From Rhodopseudomonas boonkerdii (lineage in GTDB: Bacteria > Pseudomonadota > Alphaproteobacteria > Rhizobiales > Xanthobacteraceae): a stretch of DNA of 64,000 nucleotides. Positions within the stretch are counted from its first letter, which is position 1; each line of letters begins with the position of its first letter. The stretch spans positions 3,844,001 to 3,908,000 of the forward strand of contig NZ_CP036537.1 of assembly GCF_021184025.1 (NCBI RefSeq). Direction: 5' to 3'. Positions 8,851 to 19,535 of the stretch are shown here, one piece after another. The notes under the pieces were generated by a model, which saw only the letters and a program-made list of their open reading frames with translations, searched no databases and was not told where the DNA came from. The position numbers and the translations under genes are program-made.

Positions 8851-9410
8851 CATGGTTCGAGACGGGCGCTCCGCGCCTCCTCATCATGAGGGTGGTGTGT
8901 GGGGCTGATATGGACAAAGCGGCGGCGCACTCTGCTCCTCATCACACTCCGTCCCTCATCCTGAGGAGCGCGCAAAGCGCGCGTCTCGAAGGATGGCGGC
9001 ACGCTCGGAGGGCCTGCAGCTCATGGTTCGAGACGCGCGCGTTGCGCGCTCCTCACCATGAGGGGAGCGTGCGGGGCTGATATGGACAAAGCAGCGGCGC
9101 ACCCTGCTCCTCATCACACTCCGTCCCTCATCCTGAGGAGCGCGCAAAGCGCGCGTCTCGAAGGATGGCGGCACGCTCGGAGGGCCTGCAGCTCATGGTT
9201 CGAGACGGCGCTCCGCGCCTCCTCACCATGAGGGACGGTGTGTGGGGCTGATATGGACAAAGCGGCGGTGCACTCTGCTCCTCATCACACTCCGTCCCTC
9301 ATCCTGAGGAGCGCGCAAAGCGCGCGTCTCGAAGGATGGCGGCACGCTCGGGGCCTGCAGCTCATGGTTCGAGACGGCGCTCCGCGCCTCCTCACCATGA
9401 GGGACGGTGG
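8851..9410. repeat. REP-like tandem array with ~172-bp units, right of the GIY-YIG gene
   Basis: Three near-identical composite units follow one another. Each contains GCTGATATGGACAAAGC (starts 8904, 9076, 9247), then a CATCCTGAGGAGCGCGCAAAG palindrome cut here to its first half, then an ATGGTTCGAGAC palindrome. The spacing is 172 and 171 bp. A diverged fourth unit lies left of the GIY-YIG gene near 8296. No gene is present in 8829-9533. Confidence 0.92.
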
Positions 9411-9424
9411 GTGTGCGCTGAAAA

Positions 9425-9463
9425 CAAAAAACGCCGGCCTGATCGCTCAGGCCGGCGTTGATG
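9425..9463 (-). terminator. intrinsic terminator of binding-protein gene 2
   Basis: Minus-strand AACGCCGGCCTGA and TCAGGCCGGCGTT pair perfectly around a 4-nt loop and are followed by a T-rich tract (TTTTTGTTTT). It lies about 75 nt after the stop of copy 2. Confidence 0.85.
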
Positions 9464-9533
9464 AGTCCAAACGGATCACAATTCAGAACCGTAAAGCGAA
9501 TGAGCGCAGCCTCATCCGCCTTGCGGATTTCGA

Positions 9534-11165
9534 TCAGTCTTCCTTCTTGTCGATGTTCCAGAACATCGGAATGGCGGCACCCTTGGTGACACCGGTCAGC
9601 GACTTGCGCCAGATGCTCGGAACCTTGTATTCGCCGAGGGGGATGTAGATCACCTTGTCGTAGATCTCCTTCTGCACTTCTGCAGCGAGCTTCTTCTGCT
9701 CTTCCGGCGTGGTCGCACGCGCATATTTGTCGCGCAGCACTTCCAGCTCGGCATCTTCGCTCCAGCCGAACCAGCCGCCATTGCTCTTGCCACGGCCGGA
9801 GGTCGCGACATTGCTGATCGGATTGAGAATGTCCGCGCCAACCCAGTTCGAGAAGAACATGTTCCAGCCGCCTTCCTTCACGGGCTTCTGGCTCGGACGA
9901 CGGCTGAGCACCGTCTGCCAGTCGGTCGCCTGCACCTCGACCTTGAAGCCGGCATTGCGGAGCAACTGCGCGGCAACGATCGGCTGAGCCTTGAGCGTGG
10001 TCACATCGGTCGGCGCCATGATCACGACGGGCGTGCCGTCATAACCCGCCTCGGCGAGCAGCTTCTTGGCTTCCTCGACGCCATTGCCCTTCACAAGGGT
10101 TTCCGAACCGACATCCGTCGCATTCGGCGTATCGCAGCCGAACACCGCGCCGCAGACCTTGTAATATTGGGGATCGCCGACCAGCGCATCCAGCACCGGC
10201 TTCTGGCTCATCGCCAGAAAGGCGGCACGGCGAATCTTCGGATTGTCGAAGGGCGGGTTGAGGAAGTTCATGCGGCCGAAGGTCTGGAAGCCCAGCGGGT
10301 TCAGCACTTCGATCTGAAGCTCCGGATCCTTCGACAGAACCGGCAGCAGATCGTAGGGACCGTTTTCCATGAAGTCGATGTCACCCGATTGCAGCGCATT
10401 CACCGCGGTCTGCGCATCGGGCATGGTGATCCACTCGACGCGATCGACCTTCACCACCTTGCCGCCAGCCTGCCAGTCGGTCGGCTCGGAGCGCGGCTTG
10501 TACTCCTTGAACTTCTCGTAGACGGCCTTCACGCCCGGCTGAAATTCGGACTGCACGAATTTGAAGGGACCCGAGCCGATCTGCTCGGAAATCGCCTTGC
10601 CTGCCGGTGTTTCGGCGAGACGCTTCGGCATCATGAACGGCACCAGCGACGACGGCTTGGCGATCGAATCCAGAACGAGACCGTAGGGCTCCTTCAGCGT
10701 CAGCACGATGGTCTTGGCGTCGGGCGCCTCGATGCTCTTGGTGAAATCCATGAGCTTCTGGCCCATGCCGTCATTGCGGCCCCAGCGCTGCAGCGAGGCG
10801 ACGCAGTCTTCCGCCGTCACCGGCTTGCCGTCATGCCACAACAGGCCGTCGCGCAGCGTGAATGTATAGACAAGCTTGTCGTCGGAGACCTTCCAGTCGG
10901 CCATCTGCGGCTTGATCTCGTATTTCGAGTTCATGCCGAGCAGCGTGTCGTAAACCATATAGCCGTGATCGCGGACGATATAGCCGGTCGTGATACCGGG
11001 ATCGAGCACGCGCAGGTCGGAATGCATCACGGCGGTGATGGTCTTGCCGGCCGCATGCACAGGCGACGACAGCACCGGCAACGCGAGGGCAGCCGCAACC
11101 GCCAAACCCGGCAGCGCAAATTTCGTGATGGCCGCGGAACGCAGCCAACGTGACATATCAAACAC
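9534..11165 (-). CDS. peptide ABC transporter substrate-binding protein (SBP family 5), copy 2
   Basis: A 543-residue periplasmic DppA/OppA-type protein and close paralogue of the 6307-7947 gene. The start is GTG at 11165, which aligns with the ATG of copy 1 behind the same AGGAGAGAT ribosome site. The signal peptide ends around SSPVHA, and the mature protein again begins AGKTITAVMHSDLRVLDPG. Differences are spread through the chain, for example FKEYKPRSEPTDWQ in place of NKDYVPRSEPPDWA, so the pair has diverged and may bind different peptides. Its likely partners are the permeases and ATPase downstream. Confidence 0.88.
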   Translation of the reverse strand: MFDMSRWLRSAAITKFALPGLAVAAALALPVLSSPVHAAGKTITAVMHSDLRVLDPGITTGYIVRDHGYMVYDTLLGMNSKYEIKPQMADWKVSDDKLVYTFTLRDGLLWHDGKPVTAEDCVASLQRWGRNDGMGQKLMDFTKSIEAPDAKTIVLTLKEPYGLVLDSIAKPSSLVPFMMPKRLAETPAGKAISEQIGSGPFKFVQSEFQPGVKAVYEKFKEYKPRSEPTDWQAGGKVVKVDRVEWITMPDAQTAVNALQSGDIDFMENGPYDLLPVLSKDPELQIEVLNPLGFQTFGRMNFLNPPFDNPKIRRAAFLAMSQKPVLDALVGDPQYYKVCGAVFGCDTPNATDVGSETLVKGNGVEEAKKLLAEAGYDGTPVVIMAPTDVTTLKAQPIVAAQLLRNAGFKVEVQATDWQTVLSRRPSQKPVKEGGWNMFFSNWVGADILNPISNVATSGRGKSNGGWFGWSEDAELEVLRDKYARATTPEEQKKLAAEVQKEIYDKVIYIPLGEYKVPSIWRKSLTGVTKGAAIPMFWNIDKKED

Positions 11166-11512
11166 TCAATCTCTCCTGACTGGAATCTCATCATCGATCG
11201 ATGATCGATTGTGCAATGCGATGGAATTTTGAGCCCCTTCGCATATTGCCTTTATCAATTAGGCATCAAAGCCTTGCATCAAGCGCGATGCGGGTCAATC
11301 GTGTTTTCAACGCGGTGCATCGACTCGTTCCAAAGTCTGCTCGACAGAACATCTCCGCAACGATCTGTGGCGATGTGCATCGTTAATTTGCAAAGGCAAT
11401 CACGCTGCTGCAATGTCGCGCATGAGCGCTCAAGACATGATCACCCGGTGGTCACCTCATGTCGCGAGCGTTCATTGACGACCAAAAGTTCTCACCCAAG
11501 AGGAATGACTTG
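11166..11512. other. 347-nt divergent intergenic region
   Basis: The left half is the leader of binding-protein copy 2, similar to that of copy 1. The right half leads to the M20 peptidase. GGTGGTCACC (11448-11457) is a short palindrome. No sigma-54 site, repeat or RNA gene was found here. Confidence 0.45.
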
Positions 11513-12646
11513 ATGAATCCCGCCGAACTCCCCTTCGATCTCGAAGACATGTTGAAAGGCCTGCGCGTCTGGGTCGAATGCGAAAGCCCCACCTGGGACG
11601 CGAACGCCGTCAACAGCATGCTCGACCTCGCCGCCCGCGACATGCAGATCATGGGTGCGACCATCGAGCGCATCGCGGGACGTCAGGGTTTCGGCGGCTG
11701 CATCCGCGCGCGTTTTCCACATCCGAAATTCGGCGAGCCCGGCATTCTGATCGCCGGCCACATGGATACCGTGCATCCGATCGGGACCATCGAGAAGCTG
11801 AAATGGCGACGTGACGGCGAACGCTGCTACGGTCCCGCGATCTGCGACATGAAGGGCGGCAACTATCTGTCGCTCGAAGCGATCCGCCAGCTCATGCGCA
11901 TCTCCTACACCACGCCGCTGCCGATTACCGTGCTGTTCACGCCGGATGAGGAAGTCGGCACGCCCTCCACCCGCGACATCATCGAAGCCGAAGCCGCGCG
12001 CAACAAATATGTGCTGGTGCCCGAGCCGGGCAGCGCCAATAACGGCGTGACATCGGGGCGCTATGCCATTGCCCGCTTCAATCTCGAAACCATCGGCCGC
12101 CCCAGCCATTCCGGCGCCACGCTGTCGAACGGCCGCTCGGCGATCCGCGAAATGGCCAAGAAGATCGTGCAGATCGACGAGATGACCGGCCCGGATTGCA
12201 CCTTCAGCGTCGGCATCGTGCATGGCGGACAATGGGTCAATTGCGTCGCCTCCTCCTGCACCGGCGAAGCGCTCAGCATGGCCAAACGCCAGGAAGATCT
12301 CGACAAGGGTGTCGAGCGCATGCTCGCTCTCTCGGGTACCGAGAATGACGTGCAGTTCAAGGTCACCCGCGGCGTGACGCGACCGGTGTGGGAACCCTCC
12401 GCGGCCACCATGGCGCTGTTCGAGAAGGCCAAGGCCATCAATGCCGGCCTGGGCCTGCCCGAACTGACCCATGGCAGCAAGGGTGGCGGTTCCGACGGCA
12501 ATTTTACCGGCGCCATGGGTATCCCGACACTTGACGGCCTCGGCGTGCATGGCGCCGACATGCACACGCTCAACGAATATATCATCGCGCAAAGCCTGGT
12601 GGATCGCGGCCGCCTGATGGCGGGATTGCTGGCGACACTGGATTAA
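11513..12646 (+). CDS. M20-family metallopeptidase (glutamate carboxypeptidase-like)
   Basis: A 377-residue zinc hydrolase of the ArgE/DapE/CPG2 group, expected to remove C-terminal residues from peptides or to open acylated amino acids in the cytoplasm. Visible are the first metal motif GHMDTVHP (~residue 82), the catalytic/metal acid motif TPDEEVGTP (~143), a dimerisation insert (~180-285), and the late histidine in LGVHGADMHTLNE. ATG 11513 has AAGAGGA about 7 nt upstream; the frame extends to 11459 without a better start. Its position between the binding proteins and permeases fits processing of imported peptides. Confidence 0.85.
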   Translation: MNPAELPFDLEDMLKGLRVWVECESPTWDANAVNSMLDLAARDMQIMGATIERIAGRQGFGGCIRARFPHPKFGEPGILIAGHMDTVHPIGTIEKLKWRRDGERCYGPAICDMKGGNYLSLEAIRQLMRISYTTPLPITVLFTPDEEVGTPSTRDIIEAEAARNKYVLVPEPGSANNGVTSGRYAIARFNLETIGRPSHSGATLSNGRSAIREMAKKIVQIDEMTGPDCTFSVGIVHGGQWVNCVASSCTGEALSMAKRQEDLDKGVERMLALSGTENDVQFKVTRGVTRPVWEPSAATMALFEKAKAINAGLGLPELTHGSKGGGSDGNFTGAMGIPTLDGLGVHGADMHTLNEYIIAQSLVDRGRLMAGLLATLD

Positions 12647-12659
12647 TGCAGCCTCGCCC

Positions 12660-12690
12660 GGTTCGCGCCGTGCATACCGCGACGCGAACC
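12660..12690. promoter_or_regulatory. inverted repeat just upstream of the sigma-54 promoter
   Basis: GGTTCGCG and CGCGAACC form 8-bp arms 15 nt apart, ending 6 nt before the -24 element. It could be a regulator site or a weak hairpin after the M20 gene; there is no T tract. Confidence 0.4.
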
Positions 12691-12695
12691 GAAGC

Positions 12696-12711
12696 TGGCA
12701 CGGGTCTTGCT
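12696..12711 (+). promoter_or_regulatory. sigma-54 (RpoN) promoter
   Basis: TGGCACG-GGTC-TTGCT matches the sigma-54 consensus TGGCACG-N4-TTGC(A/T) at every defined position, with GG and GC exactly 12 bases apart. It lies 143 nt before the permease start. It would make the transporter operon depend on RpoN and an enhancer-binding activator such as NtrC. Confidence 0.85.
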
Positions 12712-12853
12712 CTTTTGAATGCTAATGAATTTCGGGTTGAGGTGCACCGCGACTGTCGGACTGATGAAGATCAATTACTGTGCGCCCGTGACGTTTCCGG
12801 TTGACCGATATGGTCCAGTTACGTTCGATCAACACGACCAATAGGACAACGTT

Positions 12854-13795
12854 ATGCTCGGATATCTCATTCGCCGTATTCTGGCGGCCATTCCCGTCAT
12901 GGGCGTGGTGGCGCTGTTTGTATTCCTGCTGTTGCGCCTGACGCCGGGCGATCCCGCCGCGATCATCGCCGGCGACAATGCGACACCGGAACAGCTCGAG
13001 CGCATCCGCACCTCGCTCGGTCTCAACGAGCCGCTCTATACGCAGTTCTTCAGCTGGGTCTGGCGCCTGCTGCATGGCGACTTCGGCACCTCGCTGATCT
13101 CCAACGTGCCGGTGCTGCAGATGGTCAATCAGCGCATCGAGCCGTCCTTGAGCGTCGCGCTCAGCGTGATGCTGGTTTCGATCTGCGTGGCGATCCCGCT
13201 CGGGGTCATCGCCGCATGGAAGCATGGCACCTGGATCGATCGTCTCGTCATGGCGCTGTCGGTGATCGGCTTCTCCGTTCCTGTTTTCGTCATCGGCTAT
13301 GTGCTGGTGCAGATCTTTGCGATCGAGCTGCGCTGGGTGCCGGTGCAGGGCTTCCGCAGCATCACCCGTGGTTTCGGTCCGTTCTTCGAACGCATGGTGC
13401 TCCCCACCGTCGCGCTCTCATTCGTCTATGTGGCGCTGATCGCGCGCATGACGCGCGCGGCGATGCTCAACGTGCTTGGCGAGGACTTCGTCCGCACCGC
13501 GCGTGCCAAGGGCATCAATGAAGGCTCGGTGCTGTTCCGCCACGCGCTGCGCAATGCGGCCGTCCCCGTCATCACCGTGATCGGCACCGGCTTCGCGCTG
13601 CTGATCTCCGGCGTCGTCGTCACCGAGAGCGTGTTCAACCTGCCCGGCATCGGACGCCTCACCGTCGACGCCGTGCTGGCGCGCGACTTCCCGGTGATCC
13701 AGGCCATGATCCTGCTCACCTCAGGCGTCTATGTCTGTGTCAATTTGCTGATCGACCTTGCCTACGCATTGCTCGATCCCAGAATTCGTTACTAG
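12854..13795 (+). CDS. dppB: peptide ABC transporter permease, DppB type
   Basis: A 313-residue inner-membrane permease. It begins MLGYLIRRILAAIPVMG, typical of DppB/OppB, has LTPGDPA after the first segment, and has about six membrane spans. The ATPase-contact (EAA) loop is EDFVRTARAKGINEGSVL (~residues 212-229). It is the first gene after the sigma-54 promoter and is followed 13 nt later by the DppC partner. Together they form the channel for peptides delivered by one or both binding proteins. Confidence 0.9.
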   Translation: MLGYLIRRILAAIPVMGVVALFVFLLLRLTPGDPAAIIAGDNATPEQLERIRTSLGLNEPLYTQFFSWVWRLLHGDFGTSLISNVPVLQMVNQRIEPSLSVALSVMLVSICVAIPLGVIAAWKHGTWIDRLVMALSVIGFSVPVFVIGYVLVQIFAIELRWVPVQGFRSITRGFGPFFERMVLPTVALSFVYVALIARMTRAAMLNVLGEDFVRTARAKGINEGSVLFRHALRNAAVPVITVIGTGFALLISGVVVTESVFNLPGIGRLTVDAVLARDFPVIQAMILLTSGVYVCVNLLIDLAYALLDPRIRY

Positions 13796-13808
13796 GAAGT
13801 CGTATCCG

Positions 13809-14689
13809 ATGGCGATCGAGTCTCTCCCCAATCCCGCCCTTCCCTCGCGCCGCGGTCCGTCGCTCGGCTTTCTCACGGCAACACCGATCATCGCGATCGC
13901 GACGATCTGTCTGACGCTGGTGATCCTGTCCGCGATCTTCGCTCCGTGGCTGACCTCGCACGACCCGCAATTGCTGGCGCCCGCGATGCGCCTGAAGCCG
14001 GCCAGCGCGGAATATCTGCTCGGCACCGACGCCTATGGGCGCGACGTGCTGGCGCGTATTCTCTATGGCGGCCGCATCTCGCTGCTGATCGGTCTCGGCG
14101 CTGCCGTCACCAGCATCGTGATCGGCCTGTGCATCGGCCTGTTCTCCGGCTTCTTCAAGTGGATGGACGCCATCCTGATGCGCGTCATGGACGGCCTGAT
14201 GGCGATGCCAGGCGTGCTGCTGGCGATCGCGGTCGTGTCGCTCTCCGGCGCCACGCTGACCACCGTGCTGATCGCGATCACCATTCCGGAGATTCCGCGC
14301 GTGGCGCGTCTGGTCCGCTCGGTGGTGCTGTCGGCACGTGAAGAGCCCTATGTGGAAGCGGCGATCTCGCTCGGCACCAGCATGCCGAAGATCATGTGGA
14401 AGCATCTGGTGCCGAACACCGTGGCGCCGCTGATCGTGCAAGGCACCTTCATCGCGGCTTCCGCCATTCTCACCGAGGCGATCCTGAGCTTCCTCGGCGC
14501 CGGCATCTCGCCGGAAACGCCGACCTGGGGCAACATCATGGCCGAGGGCCGCGCCTTCTTCCAGGTCAAGCCCTCGCTGATCTTCTGGCCCGGACTTCTC
14601 CTGTCCGTCGCCATTCTGTCGGTCAACCTGATCGGCGACGCCGCGCGCGACGCCCTCGATCCCCGCATGCAGCAGCGGGAGGCCGGCAA

Positions 14690-14693
<4 letters not shown>
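13809..14693 (+). CDS. dppC: peptide ABC transporter permease, DppC type
   Basis: A 294-residue permease and partner of the preceding DppB-like protein. It has an N-terminal cytoplasmic segment, a first membrane span at about residues 28-48, the family string LLGTDAYGRDVLAR, and the EAA loop EEPYVEAAISLGTSMPKI (~residues 178-195). I start at ATG 13809, preceded by TAGGAAG; the frame is open a little further upstream inside dppB. Its TGA overlaps the GTG start of the ATPase gene (GTGA), indicating translational coupling. Confidence 0.9.
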
Positions 14694-16393
<1,700 letters not shown>

Positions 16394-16439
16394 CCCATTC
16401 CGTCGTTCCGCAGGGTTATCGCATATGAAACTTACGGCA

Positions 16440-16562
16440 TCCCGTTGCCATCCTTCGAGACGCGGCCAAGCGGCCGCTCCTCAGGATGAGGGTTGAGCAT
16501 ATCGCTGTAGAAGACCCTCATGGTGAGGAGCCCGCAAAGCGGGCGTCTCGAACCATGCAGGC
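16440..16562. repeat. REP-like pair
   Basis: A CATCCTTCGAGACGCGG...CTCCTCAGGATGAGG palindrome (16449-16491) is followed by a CTCATGGTGAGGAGC...GTCTCGAACCATG palindrome (16518-16557). These are the same two forms as in the array around the GIY-YIG gene. Confidence 0.88.
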
Positions 16563-16673
16563 CAAGAACTATCGCCATCGCTTGAACTCTATGTGCGATC
16601 CCTCTGCGCCATTACGGGTCTGCGCCTTCGGCCCAGCCCGGAATGACGATAACTTTGCGAACCGAGTGCCATC

Positions 16674-18197
16674 ATGACCCGTATCGCCGTCGGCGGCTTC
16701 CTGCACGAGACCAACACCTTCGCGCCCACCAAGGCCACCTATGAGGCCTTCGTGCATGGCGGCGGATGGCCGTCGATGACACACGGCGCCGATGTGCTCA
16801 AGGTAATGCGCGGCATCAATGTCGGCCTTGCCGGCTTCAATGAGGAAGCGACCGCGCGCGGCTGGGAACTGGTCCCGACGATCGCCGCGGCAGCCAGCCC
16901 CTCGGCGCATGTGACGAAGGACGCGTTCGAGCGCATCGTCGGCGAAATGATCGACGGCATCAGGAAAGCGCTGCCGGTGGACGCCGTCTATCTCGACCTG
17001 CACGGCGCGATGGTGGCCGAACATTTCGACGATGGCGAGCGCGAGATCACGCGCCGCGTGCGCGAGGTGATCGGACCGGACATTCCGTTCGTGGTCAGCC
17101 TCGACCTGCACGGCAACATCTCGCCTGAGACGGTCGAATACACCGACGCGCTCATTGCCTATCGCACCTATCCGCATGTGGACATGGCCGACACCGGCCG
17201 CGCCTGCGCCCGCCATCTGGCACTGCTGCTGGCCGGCAATCGCTTTGCCAAGGCGTTCCGGCAATTGCCGTTCCTGATCCCGATCAGCTGGCAATGCACC
17301 AACGACGAGCCCACGAAAAGCATCTATCAGAAGCTCGCGGCGCTGGAAGACGATCAGGTGCCGACGCTGTCGTTCTGCCCGGGCTTTCCGGCGGCGGATT
17401 TCAAGGATTGCTGCCCGAGCGTGTTTGCCTATGGCGTGACGCAGGCCGATGCCGAAGCGGCGGCGGAGACGGTTGTGAAGCTGGTGATGGGCCACGAGAA
17501 CGATTTCGACGGCAAGATCTATCAGCCGGATGAAGGCGTGCTGCATGCGATGGAGCTGGCAAAGACGCTGACCAAACCTGTCGTAATTGCGGATACGCAG
17601 GACAATCCCGGTGCCGGCGGCGACAGCGACACCACCGGCATGCTCCGCGCGCTGGTGAGGAACAAAGCTGTCAAGGCCGCCCATGGCGTGATCTACGATC
17701 CCGCCGCCGCCGCTGCGGCCCATGCGGCCGGCGAAGGCGCCACGATGAAACTCGCCATCGGCGGCAAGTCGGGCATTCCCGGCGATGCGCCTTATGAGAA
17801 CACATTCGTTGTCGAGAAGCTTTCAGACGGCAAGTTCGTCGCGCCCGGCCCCTATTACGGCGGCCGCGATATGGATATGGGCCCCTCGGCCTGCCTGCGC
17901 ATCGACGATGTCCGCGTGGTGATCTCCTCATACAAGGCGCAGCTCGCCGATCAGTCGATGTATCGCTATGTCGGCATCGAGCCGACCGAACAGAACATCC
18001 TCGTCAACAAGAGCTCCGTGCATTTCCGCGCCGACTTCGAGCCGATCGCCGGCGCGCTTCTGATCTGCGCCGCACCCGGCGCGATGCCGGCGGATACGTC
18101 GGTGCTCCCCTGGAAGCACCTGCGGCCAGGCCTCAAGCTGAAGCCGAACGGCGTGCCGTTCACGCCTGACACGACGTCGCCAGGTCTCGCGCCGTAA
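16674..18197 (+). CDS. M81-family metallopeptidase (MlrC-like)
   Basis: A 507-residue putative zinc hydrolase related to MlrC, the enzyme that cleaves linearised microcystin. It opens MTRIAVGGFLHETNTFAPT, the family start with the HETNTF motif at ~11-16. VYLDLHGAMVAEH (~residues 104-116) and SLDLHGN (~142) carry further conserved acids and histidines. The C-terminal MlrC_C domain covers about residues 310-490. Most family members are not linked to microcystin. Next to a peptide importer it probably degrades short or modified peptides. Confidence 0.85.
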   Translation: MTRIAVGGFLHETNTFAPTKATYEAFVHGGGWPSMTHGADVLKVMRGINVGLAGFNEEATARGWELVPTIAAAASPSAHVTKDAFERIVGEMIDGIRKALPVDAVYLDLHGAMVAEHFDDGEREITRRVREVIGPDIPFVVSLDLHGNISPETVEYTDALIAYRTYPHVDMADTGRACARHLALLLAGNRFAKAFRQLPFLIPISWQCTNDEPTKSIYQKLAALEDDQVPTLSFCPGFPAADFKDCCPSVFAYGVTQADAEAAAETVVKLVMGHENDFDGKIYQPDEGVLHAMELAKTLTKPVVIADTQDNPGAGGDSDTTGMLRALVRNKAVKAAHGVIYDPAAAAAAHAAGEGATMKLAIGGKSGIPGDAPYENTFVVEKLSDGKFVAPGPYYGGRDMDMGPSACLRIDDVRVVISSYKAQLADQSMYRYVGIEPTEQNILVNKSSVHFRADFEPIAGALLICAAPGAMPADTSVLPWKHLRPGLKLKPNGVPFTPDTTSPGLAP

Positions 18198-18202
18198 CTC
18201 TT

Positions 18203-18332
18203 CGTGCCCCGACGCGATACGATACGCAGTATCGCTTCGCAGAGCCGGGACCTTACCAAACGCCGGAGCCTGCTACGGTCCCGGCTCTGCGAAGCGGCAT
18301 GAAGACATGCCGCATCGCGTCCGGGACAAGTA
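18203..18332. repeat. dispersed palindromic repeat, type B (copy 2)
   Basis: CGATACGCAGTATCGCTTCG followed by CAGAGCCGGGACC on the left and GGTCCCGGCTCTGCGAAG on the right form an imperfect palindrome. The left part is nearly identical to copy 1. Confidence 0.85.
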
Positions 18333-18369
18333 AGAAAGTCGTTTCATCTACTCATCCGAGGAACCCATC

Positions 18370-19530
18370 ATGCCCACACTCGAACGCATCGACGCCTTCG
18401 CTGACGAACTCACCGCCATCCGCCGCGATCTTCACGCACATCCGGAAATCGGCTTCGAGGAAGTCCGCACCTCCGGCATCGTCGCCGACAAGCTCGCCAG
18501 CTGGGGCGTCGAGGTGCATCGCGGTCTCGGCGGCACCGGCGTGGTCGGCACGCTGAAGGGCAAGGGCAACGGTACCAAGCGCATCGGCCTGCGCGCCGAC
18601 ATGGACGCGCTGCCGATGGAGGAGAACACCAATCTCGCCTGGCGCTCGACCATTCCCGGCCGCTTCCACGGCTGCGGCCATGACGGCCACACCACCATGC
18701 TGCTCGGCACCGCGCGCTATCTCGCCGAGACCCGTAATTTCGACGGCACCGTGCATTTCATCTTCCAGCCCGCCGAAGAAGGCCTCGGCGGCGCCCGCGC
18801 GATGATCAAGGACGGGCTGTTCAAGCAGTTTCCCTGCGACGAAATCTACGGCCTGCACAATGCGCCCGACATGAATCACGGCGAGGTCGGCATCTTCCCC
18901 GGCCCCGCGATGGCGGCGGCGGATTTCTTCGATATCCACATCAAGGGCTATGGCGCCCATGGCGCGATGCCGGAACGCTCGAAGGACCCCGTGGTGATCG
19001 CCATGACGCTCGGCCAGGCGATGCAGTCTATCGTTAGCCGTAATATCGACCCATTCCAGTCGGCGGTGTTGTCGATCACCCAGATCCATTCGGGTTCGGC
19101 CTATAACGTCATTCCCGACGACGCGAAACTGTGCGGCACCGTGCGCTGCTTCTCGGAAACCGTGCGCCAGCAGATCCGTGATCGCATGCATGCTCTCGCC
19201 AAAGGTATCGCGACGGCCTTCGGCGTCGAGATCACCGTCGACATCCGCGACGGCTTCAGCGTGCTGGTCAATCAGGAAGAGCACAGCAAGGCCGTGGAAG
19301 AAGTCGCGCGTACCATCGTGGGCGACGCCAATGTGATCACGCGTTCGAAGCCGAAGATGGGCTCGGAAGATTTCGCCGACATGCTGCATGCGGTGCCCGG
19401 CGCTTACTTCTGGGTCGGCCATGACGGCTCGGTGCCGGTGCACAATCCCGGCTACTATCTGGATGACAAGATCCTCCCCATCGGAGCCAGCATGTTCGCC
19501 CGCATCGTCGAAACCCGGCTGCCGGTGTAA
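18370..19530 (+). CDS. M20D amidohydrolase (hippurate hydrolase/HipO-like)
   Basis: A 386-residue metal-dependent amidohydrolase that cleaves N-acyl amino acids or related amides. Visible are RRDLHAHPEIGFEE near the N-terminus, GLRADMDALPM (~residues 73-83), the metal-binding HGCGHDGHT (~100) and FQPAEEGLGG (~135). A dimerisation domain lies at about 185-300, and the late motif MGSEDFADML at ~333. It is followed after 5 nt by the amidase gene, so the two are probably cotranscribed. Substrate is not known. Confidence 0.88.
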   Translation: MPTLERIDAFADELTAIRRDLHAHPEIGFEEVRTSGIVADKLASWGVEVHRGLGGTGVVGTLKGKGNGTKRIGLRADMDALPMEENTNLAWRSTIPGRFHGCGHDGHTTMLLGTARYLAETRNFDGTVHFIFQPAEEGLGGARAMIKDGLFKQFPCDEIYGLHNAPDMNHGEVGIFPGPAMAAADFFDIHIKGYGAHGAMPERSKDPVVIAMTLGQAMQSIVSRNIDPFQSAVLSITQIHSGSAYNVIPDDAKLCGTVRCFSETVRQQIRDRMHALAKGIATAFGVEITVDIRDGFSVLVNQEEHSKAVEEVARTIVGDANVITRSKPKMGSEDFADMLHAVPGAYFWVGHDGSVPVHNPGYYLDDKILPIGASMFARIVETRLPV

Positions 19531-19535
19531 GCGCC

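Noticed and set aside
8892..9410. Possible CRISPR array
   Set aside because: The repeats are ~172 bp long and nearly identical throughout, without unique 30-40-bp spacers; they are composite REP units.
8029..11273. Covarying hairpin in the leaders of the two binding-protein genes
   Set aside because: GTCTTT/AAAGAC pairs in copy 1, but GCCTTT/AAAGCC in copy 2 has a mismatch, so there is no compensatory change.
11492..12592. 366-codon minus-strand frame opposite the M20 peptidase
   Set aside because: No domain and His/Asp/Arg-rich; the M20 metal motifs are on the plus strand.
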